Assembly (NCBI GenBank): GCA_002490525.1
Contig: DKUE01000005.1
Coordinates: 8,524 to 72,523, forward strand
Source of the DNA: Ruminococcaceae bacterium UBA7212
GTDB lineage: Bacteria; Bacillota; Clostridia; Oscillospirales; Acutalibacteraceae
DNA: 64,000 nt
Direction: 5' to 3'
Shown: positions 17,112 through 24,662 of the stretch, one piece after another
Numbering within the stretch: the stretch's first letter is position 1
Layout of the letters: each line of letters starts with the position of its first letter
Position numbers and translations under genes: made by a program
The notes under the pieces: model-generated
Databases searched by the model: none
What the model was told of the DNA's origin: nothing
What the model saw: only the letters and a program-made list of their open reading frames with translations

Positions 17112-18131
17112 TTATAAATTAAACATTACCTTTAAAGCATAACTCGTTTCGTTCTCCAATGCCTCCCGATTTAAATTCGGTATGTGCGCTTCTATTGCAT
17201 CCATCTTCACCTTAGCCTTTTTCAAGTATGCGGAACCGTCCGCCAGCTTTGCTTTGTATTCCGTCTCTAATTTGTCAAGCACATTTCGGAATTTTTCATC
17301 TGTACCGGGCACTACGCATTCGCGGTACAAATCCAGTATTTCGTCATTCGGACGTATCGGAAAATACTCATGCGGTGCAGTGCTGTCAAAGATACAAAAA
17401 TCGAGTTGCGGTACGGTAATCATATCCAAGCTTTTCGGATCAAAGGAACAGTGATATACATACACATCGTATCCCCTCTCAGCGACCGCCGATGCAATCC
17501 GTTTTAAAAAAGTAGATTTTCCTGTACCGGCGCGCCCTTTTATGAAATAGCGTTTTGATATATTTTCTGTCAGATTCGGAATATAACAAACATTTCCATG
17601 CACTGTAGGTGCACCGAAAAATCGATTGAATTGTTTTCCTTTGCTTGTATTTTTACTGTCTGTAGCCGGCGGTAACAGACGGTTGAGTAACGCATCTGAC
17701 AAGATGTTTGCCAGTTCAAAATCCATTCGGGATATATAAATTTCTTCCTGTTTGTCGTGCACGGCGTGAGCCTGTGAAAATATCTGCTGTGCAGACAAAA
17801 GCGCATTTTCCATATCACGCATGTCCGCAAAATCCGAAGCAGAAAAATAATTTCTGGCATCACTATCAAACAAAGATGTGCGCACTGCACCCGATTGGAC
17901 ATCCGGCAGCACCCAACCGCAGACAGAATCATCCAACGGATGGTGCAGAATTTGAATCGTTAAATTTTGTTTTTTTGCATAATCATGTACAGCTGAACAA
18001 ATATGTGTAAATGCCTCTTGTGGAAAAGCGGTATAGCGCATAAGTCGCTCTGCTTTCGCGTAGAAATCATTTACATAGGAAACTCGCATCGGCGCGAGCG
18101 TTTCGGCCAAAAAATGTTCTTCGGTATACAT
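17112..18131 (-). CDS. P-loop ATPase, PRK06851-like
   Basis: A 339-aa soluble protein resembling the PRK06851 group of Bacillota ATPases, whose cellular role is unknown. A clear Walker A (FIKGRAGTGKSTFLKRI, about residues 210-226) is followed by YHCSFDPKSLDMITVPQLDF and a Walker-B-like IFDS. The family seems to contain two related NTPase halves; the first half here lacks an obvious Walker A, so only the second is probably active. ATG 18131 is chosen over an upstream TTG because GAAAGGATG lies in front of it. It has its own terminator and is not linked to the copper genes. Confidence 0.7.
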   Translation of the reverse strand: MYTEEHFLAETLAPMRVSYVNDFYAKAERLMRYTAFPQEAFTHICSAVHDYAKKQNLTIQILHHPLDDSVCGWVLPDVQSGAVRTSLFDSDARNYFSASDFADMRDMENALLSAQQIFSQAHAVHDKQEEIYISRMDFELANILSDALLNRLLPPATDSKNTSKGKQFNRFFGAPTVHGNVCYIPNLTENISKRYFIKGRAGTGKSTFLKRIASAVAERGYDVYVYHCSFDPKSLDMITVPQLDFCIFDSTAPHEYFPIRPNDEILDLYRECVVPGTDEKFRNVLDKLETEYKAKLADGSAYLKKAKVKMDAIEAHIPNLNREALENETSYALKVMFNL

Positions 18132-18313
18132 ATACCATTCATCCTTTCCAAACAAAAATCAAAATATTCTTACATTCAGTTTATGCATAAAAAGCACAAT
18201 TCAATACTGGTTTTTATCTTTAAAGCAACTGTTTTCGAATCAAAATTATTTCATCAATATCTTGTTAGGGCTATTGAAATACATTCGGTTATTTGTTATA
18301 ATAACTATGTTAT

Positions 18314-18397
18314 GCGGATATGGTGGAATTGGCAGACACGCCAGATTTAGGATCTGGTGCGTAATGCGTGCAGGTTCAAGTCCTGTTATCCGCACCA
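18314..18397 (+). tRNA. tRNA-Leu (anticodon TAG)
   Basis: An 84-nt tRNA with encoded CCA. Acceptor GCGGATA pairs with TATCCGC. The anticodon stem CCAGA/TCTGG encloses TTTAGGA (anticodon TAG, reading CUA and other CUN). A long variable arm is present, and the T arm is AGGTTCAAGTCCT. Confidence 0.97.
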
Positions 18398-18400
18398 AAT

Positions 18401-18436
18401 CACCGCAAGCCATCATACTGCTTGCGGTGTCTTTTT
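18401..18436 (+). terminator. Terminator of tRNA-Leu
   Basis: A perfect 10-bp stem CACCGCAAGC/GCTTGCGGTG with a 9-nt loop is followed by TCTTTTTT, 4 bp after the CCA end. Confidence 0.88.
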
Positions 18437-18470
18437 TAGAATCTGCGAATGTATTTAAAGGAAGTACGAC

Positions 18471-18896
18471 ATGGTCAGTATTGAGTTTACACAAAATTTC
18501 GAGGTCGGACTCGGGGAAATCATAGATTCTGAATTTAATAAGTTTGCTGAAGAAAACCATGTTCAATGTGATTATTCGCCTTTTTGCTTTGTTGCACGGG
18601 ACAGCAACCGAATAATCGGTGTGCTGACAGGGCACACATATTATAACGAGGTGCATATCAGCGACTTTATTATTCTGAAAGCATACCGTAAAAAGTGCAT
18701 TGGCGGCAGTATGCTTTCGGCGGTAGAAGCACATTACAAAGATAAAGGCTTTGAAAATATAAATTTGAGTACGTACGCTTTTCAGGCACCTGCATTTTAC
18801 GAAAAACACGGATTTCAAACAGAATTCATCAGAGAAAATGCTAAAAATCCTAAGCTCACCAAATACTTTTTTATAAAGCACCTTACCACGTCATAA
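18471..18896 (+). CDS. GNAT-family N-acetyltransferase
   Basis: A 141-aa acetyl-CoA-dependent acetyltransferase. The strand ISDFIILKAYRKKCIGGSML (about residues 61-80) holds a variant of the Q/RxxGxG/A acetyl-CoA motif, and INLSTYAFQAPAFYEKHGFQ is the typical motif-B helix. The substrate is unknown. ATG 18471 follows AAAGGAAGTACGAC. It comes 34 bp after the tRNA-Leu terminator, so it probably relies on read-through or a promoter within the tRNA region. Confidence 0.85.
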   Translation: MVSIEFTQNFEVGLGEIIDSEFNKFAEENHVQCDYSPFCFVARDSNRIIGVLTGHTYYNEVHISDFIILKAYRKKCIGGSMLSAVEAHYKDKGFENINLSTYAFQAPAFYEKHGFQTEFIRENAKNPKLTKYFFIKHLTTS

Positions 18897-18944
18897 GCAT
18901 TTGAATGAACATATAAATAAATCTTTAACAGGGAGATTCAAATC

Positions 18945-19145
18945 ATGAAAATTACATTAAATTCAAATCAGGAAATTGTAAAAACAATAAAAGAAGGGTT
19001 AAAGCGCACCGGTGGCTATTGTCCCTGCCGTTTAGAAAGAACGGAAGAGAATAAGTGCATGTGCGAAGAATTTAAATCGCAAATCAAAGACCCGAATTTT
19101 GAGGGTTATTGCCATTGTATGCTGTATTACAAATCAAAAGATTAA
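18945..19145 (+). CDS. Ferredoxin:thioredoxin reductase catalytic-chain-like protein
   Basis: A 66-aa protein with the Cys pattern of the FTR catalytic beta chain: CPC (GGYCPCRLE), then CMC (NKCMCEEF), then CHC (EGYCHCML). In plants and cyanobacteria these residues hold a [4Fe-4S] cluster and an active disulfide that passes electrons from ferredoxin to thioredoxin. Shorter stand-alone versions occur in anaerobic Clostridia. All key Cys are present. The start follows CAGGGAGATTC. It lies between an acetyltransferase and a helical protein upstream of ldh. Its partner thioredoxin is not in the window. Confidence 0.85.
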   Translation: MKITLNSNQEIVKTIKEGLKRTGGYCPCRLERTEENKCMCEEFKSQIKDPNFEGYCHCMLYYKSKD

Positions 19146-19205
19146 CAATCACAAAAACATATTTTCGTTGTTTCCTGCCATACTACCTTTAAAGGAGTTG
19201 GTATT

Positions 19206-19640
19206 ATGAAACAAGAAGATACAATCCGTCTGCTGCAAGAATGCAACGCAGGCATCAAAATGGGTGTCGCATCCATTGATGAAGTAATTCACCGCGTGGA
19301 AAATGAGAATTTCAGAACGTTGTTGTTCACGGAAAAGCAAACACACGAGAATCTCGGCACCGAGACATCGCAAATACTATATAACTACGGTGACAGCGGC
19401 AAAGAACCGAATCCGGTTGCCAAAACTATGAGTTGGATGAAAACCAATGTAAAAACCGCGGTTGAACCGGGTGACAGCACAATTGCCGATTTAATTACGG
19501 ACGGGTGCAATATGGGGGTTAAATCTCTGCACCGCTATTTAAATCAGTATAAAGATGCAGAGCAAAATGTAAAAGATATTGCAACCCGTTTAATTCAGTC
19601 AGAACGCAACTTAACCGAAGGCGTCGCACAATACCTTTAA
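19206..19640 (+). CDS. Putative four-helix-bundle protein (DUF2383/ferritin-like resemblance)
   Basis: A 144-aa soluble, mostly helical protein without signal peptide. The layout (N-terminal helix with LLQECNAGIKMGVASIDEVI, a middle helix carrying LFTEKQTHENLGTE, and C-terminal NVKDIATRLIQSERNLTEGV) recalls ferritin-like DUF2383 bundles. I do not see a full metal-ligand set, so the link is tentative. AAAGGAGTTGGTATT precedes the ATG. Its stop overlaps the ldh start by one base, so it is probably translated in step with lactate dehydrogenase. No function can be assigned. Confidence 0.6.
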   Translation: MKQEDTIRLLQECNAGIKMGVASIDEVIHRVENENFRTLLFTEKQTHENLGTETSQILYNYGDSGKEPNPVAKTMSWMKTNVKTAVEPGDSTIADLITDGCNMGVKSLHRYLNQYKDAEQNVKDIATRLIQSERNLTEGVAQYL

Positions 19641-20620
19641 TGATGAAAACCAACGGATTTACAAAAAAGATTGCTGTAATCGGCACAGGCTTTGTCGGCA
19701 TGAGCTTTGCCTATGCTCTGCTTTGTGAGGGCGGTTGCGATGAAATGGTGTTGATTGACATCAACAAAGAAAAGGCAAACGGCGAAGCCATGGATTTAAA
19801 TCACGGACTCGCGTTTGCCAAAACCAATATGCGTATTATTGCGGGGGAATACAAAGACTGCGCCGATGCGGATATTGTTGTCATTTGTGCAGGCGTTTCA
19901 CAAAAGCCAGGTGAGGACCGCATTTCACTTTTGCAAAGAAACAAAGCAGTATTTAAAAGCATTATCTCCCCTATTCTCTATTCGGGATTTGACGGTATTT
20001 TTTTGGTGGCGACAAATCCTGTGGATATTATGACCCGCGTCACTTGGCAGGTATCAGGCTTTGACCATCGAAAGGTACTCGGTTCGGGCACAACCTTGGA
20101 CACCGCCAGACTTCGCTATCTTTTGGGAGAATATTTCACGGTTGACCCCAAAAATGTGCATGCCTATGTAATTGGCGAACACGGTGACAGTGAAATGGTT
20201 CCGTGGTCACAGGCCATGATTGGCACAAAACCGATACGGGAAATTATTGCGCAAAAAGACGGCAAATTTGCGGCGGCGGATTTAAACGGCATAGCTGAAA
20301 ACGTCACACAAGCCGCTTACAAAATTATCGAAGCGAAAAAAGCCACCTACTACGGCATTGGACTTTCGCTGGTGCGTATTGTCAAGGCCATTTTCGGCGG
20401 TGAAAACAGTATTTTAACTGTTTCCGCTATGCTGCGCGGCGAATACGGCGTAAGCGAGGTTTTTGCAGGCGTACCCTGTATTTTAGGACGCAGCGGTATT
20501 CAAGAAGTTTTAACCTTAAATTTAGAACCTGAAGAAGAAAAACAATTTCAAAACTCTTGCCAATTGCTGAATTCTGTATGGCATGATTCGTTTTACACGA
20601 ATGCATCGGAAACAAAATAA
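19640..20620 (+). CDS. ldh: L-lactate dehydrogenase
   Basis: NAD-dependent enzyme (326 aa) reducing pyruvate to lactate and regenerating NAD+ in fermentation. The Rossmann motif IGTGFVGMSFAYAL is followed by LIDINKEKANGEAMDLNHG. The substrate-binding segment is VATNPVDIMTRVTW, and the catalytic His lies in VIGEHGDSEMVPWSQ. These favour lactate over malate dehydrogenase. Two adjacent ATG codons (19640, 19643) are possible; the first overlaps the preceding stop. It ends in a strong terminator. A Rex-dependent control would be expected from family knowledge, but I saw no clear Rex box directly upstream. Confidence 0.95.
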   Translation: MMKTNGFTKKIAVIGTGFVGMSFAYALLCEGGCDEMVLIDINKEKANGEAMDLNHGLAFAKTNMRIIAGEYKDCADADIVVICAGVSQKPGEDRISLLQRNKAVFKSIISPILYSGFDGIFLVATNPVDIMTRVTWQVSGFDHRKVLGSGTTLDTARLRYLLGEYFTVDPKNVHAYVIGEHGDSEMVPWSQAMIGTKPIREIIAQKDGKFAAADLNGIAENVTQAAYKIIEAKKATYYGIGLSLVRIVKAIFGGENSILTVSAMLRGEYGVSEVFAGVPCILGRSGIQEVLTLNLEPEEEKQFQNSCQLLNSVWHDSFYTNASETK

Positions 20621-20623
20621 TCG

Positions 20624-20669
20624 TCAGCACCCAACAGGTAAGCTTTCTGCCTGTTGGGCGCTGATTTTT
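20624..20669 (+). terminator. Terminator after ldh
   Basis: A 15-bp stem with one mismatch (TCAGCACCCAACAGG against CCTGTTGGGCGCTGA), an 11-nt loop and five T lie just past the ldh stop. Confidence 0.88.
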
Positions 20670-20868
20670 GTAATTTTATGGATTCGGGATTCTTCAATTA
20701 CACGTAAAATGATATTGTAGAATTATATACCGTCCGCTCAACATTATCACACCACTATCCGAAAACTTTGTATTCTATTATCATAACATTGCTTAAAAAT
20801 ATCCCATAATGCAAACTCGGGTAATTTACAAAAATAAACTTGTCAAAATTACTTGCTAAAATCAAAAT

Positions 20869-21891
20869 TCAGCTCAATTCCTGCACGGTCTTGAAACGAT
20901 AGCCGTTAGCGGTGAGAAAGTCCATATCCTTTACAATTGCCGCCGCGCCCGAAACGCAACTGTACAGCGGGTCATCTGCCATAATGATCTCAATCCCCGT
21001 TTCACTTTCCAAGCGTTTTTTCATACCGTACAAAAGTGAGGTTCCGCCTGTTAAAACGATGCCGTTTTCGGAAATGTCACCGACCAATTCCGGCGGCGTA
21101 ATTTCCAAAACCGATTTAATTCCACCGATAATATAACTGATTTGTTCATCAATGCAATGAAAAAGTTCTGTGGAAGTGACCTCAAACGACATAGGCATAT
21201 TGTCCAGCCCGCTTTTGCCGTTTGCCATCACGGCAATCTCTTCTTTTCGCGGCACAGCACTGCCGAGACAAATCTTCAAGCGTTCTGCCGTCTGCGGTCC
21301 GACCAAAATATCCCGTTTCTTTCGCAAATATTTCTGAATCGCCTCATCAATCGATTTTCCGCCGACCTTAACGGATTTAGACACAGCAAGACTTCCCCTT
21401 GTCACCACCGAAATGTCCACGGAACCGCCGCCGAGATTCACAATAAACCGCCCTGAAAACGTGTCCTCATCCAAGCCCGCACCGATTGCAGAAGCCAGCG
21501 ACTCCTCCACCAAGCAGACACGCCCCGCGCCCGCATGCATAGCGACATCTAAAAAAGTCCGCTTATCCAAATTCGTAGCACCGCTCGGCACGGTCAAAAT
21601 CACATTCGGTTTGAAAATGCTGTTGCCGCAGAGCCGCTGAAAATAATAACGCAAAATGTGCTCTGCATGTGTGTAATCGGAAATAATACCGTTTTGCACA
21701 GGGCTGATTACGCGAATTGCATCATCAGTTCTGCCGTTAATGGTATATGCAGTGTTGCCGATAGCAACAGGAGTGCCTGTCTCGGTATCTACGGCAATCA
21801 TTGTCGGTTCGTCAAGTACAATACCCTTGCCGCCGACATACATAATTGTAGATGTTGACCCAAAGTCAATGCCGACACACATACCAAGCAC
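20869..21891 (-). CDS. MreB/Mbl-family actin-like cell shape protein
   Basis: A bacterial actin (about 340 aa) that polymerises with ATP along the membrane and guides wall synthesis. Motifs: phosphate-1 GIDFGSTSTIMYV, NTAYTINGRTDDAIRVISPV, phosphate-2 IVNLGGGSVDISVV, and adenosine loop IVLTGGTSLLYGM. The best start is a GTG at 21891, which has GGAGG at 8-nt spacing; ATG 21882 would be the conservative choice. mreC and mreD are not next to it, so this is probably an Mbl- or MreBH-like paralogue rather than the main operon copy. The gap after ldh (20670-20868) shows no gene. Confidence 0.9.
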   Translation of the reverse strand: MLGMCVGIDFGSTSTIMYVGGKGIVLDEPTMIAVDTETGTPVAIGNTAYTINGRTDDAIRVISPVQNGIISDYTHAEHILRYYFQRLCGNSIFKPNVILTVPSGATNLDKRTFLDVAMHAGAGRVCLVEESLASAIGAGLDEDTFSGRFIVNLGGGSVDISVVTRGSLAVSKSVKVGGKSIDEAIQKYLRKKRDILVGPQTAERLKICLGSAVPRKEEIAVMANGKSGLDNMPMSFEVTSTELFHCIDEQISYIIGGIKSVLEITPPELVGDISENGIVLTGGTSLLYGMKKRLESETGIEIIMADDPLYSCVSGAAAIVKDMDFLTANGYRFKTVQELS

Positions 21892-21975
21892 ACAGCACAC
21901 CTCCGCTTCCTAAAAATATCGGTTAATATTTTAGCACATACTCCAAAAAAAGTAAATCGTAAAAGAAAAAAGCGA

Positions 21976-22203
21976 CTAGAGATTTAGATCGCTTCTTTCG
22001 GCATACAGATTCATTAAGGTTCTGTTCAGCGGCAAAAATGCAAATATCCACAACAGCCGAACACCGCAAATGCCAATCAACGAAACAAGCATCGATCCTG
22101 TGGATTTTCCGATTCCGCAAATTTGACCCGCTACAACATCCTACAAAGAACAGGTAATATAGAACGGCATACAAAAAGACAAACAGAGAACCGTCCGAAC
22201 CCA
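21976..22203 (-). pseudogene. Decayed MATE-family efflux transporter fragment
   Basis: On the minus strand a frame reads VRTVLCLSFCMPFYITCSL, then an in-frame TAG, then DVVAGQICGIGKSTGSMLVS, LIGICGVRLLWIFAFLP and LNRTL before a stop. This matches the later transmembrane part of MATE/DinF exporters, where GIGKS and the CGxRxxW segment are conserved. The internal stop and the loss of the rest of the gene mark it as a remnant. It lies in a low-density region next to a dispersed repeat, suggesting old rearrangement. Confidence 0.7.
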
Positions 22204-22310
22204 CTGAAAAAGAGTAGTTTTGAAAAGGAAAAGTGATAAGATTAACACTGATTATAATTCTTATTATCCAAAACATAAAACCATTCTCCACTACATGGCA
22301 CACAAGGGGA

Positions 22311-22384
22311 GGTTTTATGTGAAAATAATATCTGCAAAAGCAGCAATAAAAGACCGTTTTAGGAAACACAAACAGCGCGTACCG
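22311..22384 (-). repeat. Dispersed repeat copy 1 (inverted partner at 59832-59907)
   Basis: On the minus strand this stretch is nearly identical to plus-strand 59832-59907. The shared core includes CCTAAAACGGTCTTTTATTG and GCTGCTTTTGCAGATATTAT, with only a few substitutions. No open frame or known element was recognised. It lies beside the MATE pseudogene. Confidence 0.75.
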
Positions 22385-22824
22385 AAGTACACGCAAAAAA
22401 TAAGACTGTTTTTGTCTTGGGCGGGAAAATAAACGAACTAAAATAGTACCCTGCAACCCGAAAAAATGAAGTTTTATGTACGTGGTCAATGCCATAATTC
22501 TCTGTACTCAGGGTTGCTAAGGTCATGTTAGTAAAACAAGCTCATGGCTTAAACCGTCCATCGACCTTATACATGTATAATAGCAGAGACTTTTATTGCT
22601 GTCAATTCTTCATTTATTGTCTGTGTTCTTGTTTTCAGGAACATGCGGTGTTAGCGTGAAAACCGAAGAAGCAGAAAGATAAAAAAGAAAATAGCACAGC
22701 CAACCCTGTGTTATTTTACTACATATATACGTAAAAGCCCAGCTATTGCTGAGCTTTTATGACAGGCTGAAACCTCGGTAATACCGAGGTTTTTTCGGGA
22801 TACATCTTTTTTGTATCCACTTGA
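22385..22824. other. Gene-free stretch with three hairpins and a 14-bp palindrome
   Basis: No credible gene is seen. It holds the palindrome TTATACATGTATAA (22567-22580), suggestive of a protein-binding site. Three hairpins follow: 22682-22717 (12-bp stem, T-rich on the minus strand), 22733-22758 (11-bp stem, one mismatch), and 22771-22795 (AACCTCGGT/ACCGAGGTT, six T on the plus strand). The first two can serve the minus-strand tRNA-Arg transcript. The last would end a plus-strand transcript that has no recognised gene. Confidence 0.5.
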
Positions 22825-22901
22825 TGGCGCGCTTGACTGGATTCGAACCAGCGGCCTTTAGAGTCGGAGTCTAACGCTCTATCCAGCTGAGCTACAAGCG
22901 C
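22825..22901 (-). tRNA. tRNA-Arg (anticodon CCG)
   Basis: A 77-nt tRNA with encoded CCA. Acceptor GCGCTTG pairs with CAAGCGC. D arm GCTCAGCTGGATAGAGC. Anticodon stem TTAGA/TCTAA encloses CTCCGAC (anticodon CCG, reading CGG). T arm GCTGGTTCGAATCCAGT. It follows ychF closely and may share its transcript. Confidence 0.96.
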
Positions 22902-22934
22902 ATATATAAGCGATTTCGCAAAGGAAACCGCATT

Positions 22935-24029
22935 TTAAACATTGAAGCGAAACAGGACAATATCGCCGTCCTGCATAACGTATTCCTTACCTTCCGAGCG
23001 AATTTTTCCTTTTTCTTTGGCTGCTTGCATAGTGCCGCATTCCATCAACTCGTCAAATGCAATTACTTCGGCACGGATAAACCCACGTTCAAAATCGCTG
23101 TGAATTTTTCCCGCCGCTTGTGGTGCCTTTGTACCGTTTGTAATCGTCCATGCACGAACCTCAGGTTCGCCTGCCGTCAAATAAGAAATTAAGCCTAAAA
23201 GACTGTAAGAACGCTGAATAAGCAAATCCAAACCACCCTGCGCAATTCCCAAATCTGAAAGAAACATCTCTTTTTCTTCTTTGGAAAGCGAAGCAATTTC
23301 CGCTTCCAGCTCTGCACAAATCGGCAAAACCTCCGCACCTTCTGCCTCGGCAATTTCACACACGGTTTTATAACGCACATTTTTCTCAATAGAATCAGCA
23401 AAGTCATCTTCACTCATGTTGCAAGCATAAATAACGGGCTTGGAAGAAAGCAGAGCAACCGTTTCAAGCATTTCTTTTTCTTCATCGGTCATTTCGACCG
23501 CACGGGCATTCACACCGTTAACAAGTGATGCCCGCAGACGTTCAAAAAATTCCACCTCGGCTTGTAAGCTTTTGTCGCCTTTCATCGCCTTTTTATCACG
23601 GTCAATGCGCCTGTCCAAAATTTCCAGATCGGAAAGAATCAGTTCTAAATTTATAGTTTCAATATCGCGCTGCGGGTCAACACTGCCTTCCACGTGCACA
23701 ATATCATCATTGTCAAAGCAACGCACGACATGAATAATCGCGTCCACCTCGCGAATATGAGAAAGGAATTTATTGCCAAGTCCTTCCCCTTTTGACGCGC
23801 CTTTTACAAGCCCCGCGATATCCACAAATTCAATGGTAGCGGGAGTCAGCTTTTTGGGCTGGTACATTTGCGCCAGCTTATCTAAACGGGCATCGGGAAC
23901 TGCAACAACACCCACATTCGGCTCAATGGTGCAGAACGCATAATTCGCGGACTGCGCGCCTGCGTTTGTAATTGCATTAAACAAAGTGCTTTTACCGACG
24001 TTCGGCAAACCCACGATTCCCAATTTCAT
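22935..24029 (-). CDS. ychF: Redox-regulated ATPase YchF (Obg-like)
   Basis: Universal P-loop protein (364 aa) of the Obg group that binds ATP rather than GTP and associates with ribosomes. The G1 motif is GLPNVGKSTLFNAIT (about residues 6-20), the switch region has NYAFCTIEPNVGVV, G3 is DIAGLVKGASKGEGLGNKFL, and the variant G4 is NMSE. The C-terminal TGS-like domain includes TNGTKAPQAAGKIHSDFERG. ATG 24029 has AAGGA 9 nt upstream; an ATG at 24038 sits directly on that site and is unlikely. tRNA-Arg lies just downstream. Confidence 0.97.
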   Translation of the reverse strand: MKLGIVGLPNVGKSTLFNAITNAGAQSANYAFCTIEPNVGVVAVPDARLDKLAQMYQPKKLTPATIEFVDIAGLVKGASKGEGLGNKFLSHIREVDAIIHVVRCFDNDDIVHVEGSVDPQRDIETINLELILSDLEILDRRIDRDKKAMKGDKSLQAEVEFFERLRASLVNGVNARAVEMTDEEKEMLETVALLSSKPVIYACNMSEDDFADSIEKNVRYKTVCEIAEAEGAEVLPICAELEAEIASLSKEEKEMFLSDLGIAQGGLDLLIQRSYSLLGLISYLTAGEPEVRAWTITNGTKAPQAAGKIHSDFERGFIRAEVIAFDELMECGTMQAAKEKGKIRSEGKEYVMQDGDIVLFRFNV

Positions 24030-24109
24030 CTCTGTCATTCCTTCTGTTTAGTAAGCGAAAGATATTATACACGAAAGCCCTGATAATTTCAACTGCTTTT
24101 TTGTCTTTT

Positions 24110-24634
24110 TTACGATTCTTCAAGCACAGCTTCAGACGCCAGCGCATACGGTACACCGATAATCAGCAAAACATAAGAACCGCTGTTGCCGACAAAATAC
24201 TTTTTTTCGGTATTTTCGGCGTTTGTAAAATTATAAGCCGAAGAAAATGCCGAAACCCGCGTATTTACTGCATTCATAACTGCATCGCGTTCCGGCTTTG
24301 AAGAAACGCGGAACACTGCAATTTCGCGCAATTCGGATTCGGTTGCATCCGTATATACAACCGCTTGTTCCGCCGTGTTATTCGATACGGCATAGTATTT
24401 CCCGATTTGTGCGCTGTTCAGCGACATCAAATCCGTCATACCGACCCGCTGTGCCAAATCATTGGCAAGCTGTTCGGCAGACTCCGCCTGTTCCATCCAC
24501 ATATCTGACTTTTCCGATACAGAGCGTGCACGGATTAAATGAATTGCAAAAACAGAAAACAGACACAGCACAGCTATAACTACAGCAATTATGCCCAAAC
24601 TTCTGTGACGTCCTCTTTGTGCATTGCTTTTCAT
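24110..24634 (-). CDS. DUF4358 family membrane-anchored protein
   Basis: A 174-aa protein with a basic N-terminus and one membrane helix (LGIIAVVIAVLCLFSVFAIHL, here about residues 13-33). Its outer domain carries the DUF4358 pattern: IGKYYAVSNNTAEQAVVYTD, then ELREIAVFRV, and finally YFVGNSGSYVLLIIG. DUF4358 is common in gut Clostridia and has no known function. ATG 24634 is preceded by GGAGGACGAA. It follows the PTS-like membrane protein by 28 bp on the same strand. Confidence 0.8.
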   Translation of the reverse strand: MKSNAQRGRHRSLGIIAVVIAVLCLFSVFAIHLIRARSVSEKSDMWMEQAESAEQLANDLAQRVGMTDLMSLNSAQIGKYYAVSNNTAEQAVVYTDATESELREIAVFRVSSKPERDAVMNAVNTRVSAFSSAYNFTNAENTEKKYFVGNSGSYVLLIIGVPYALASEAVLEES

Positions 24635-24662
24635 AAATATTCGTCCTCCGCGTATATCCGAT

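Noticed and set aside
21923..22495. 190-aa minus-strand reading frame
   Set aside because: It is out of frame with the recognisable MATE remnant and has no family resemblance or ribosome-binding site.
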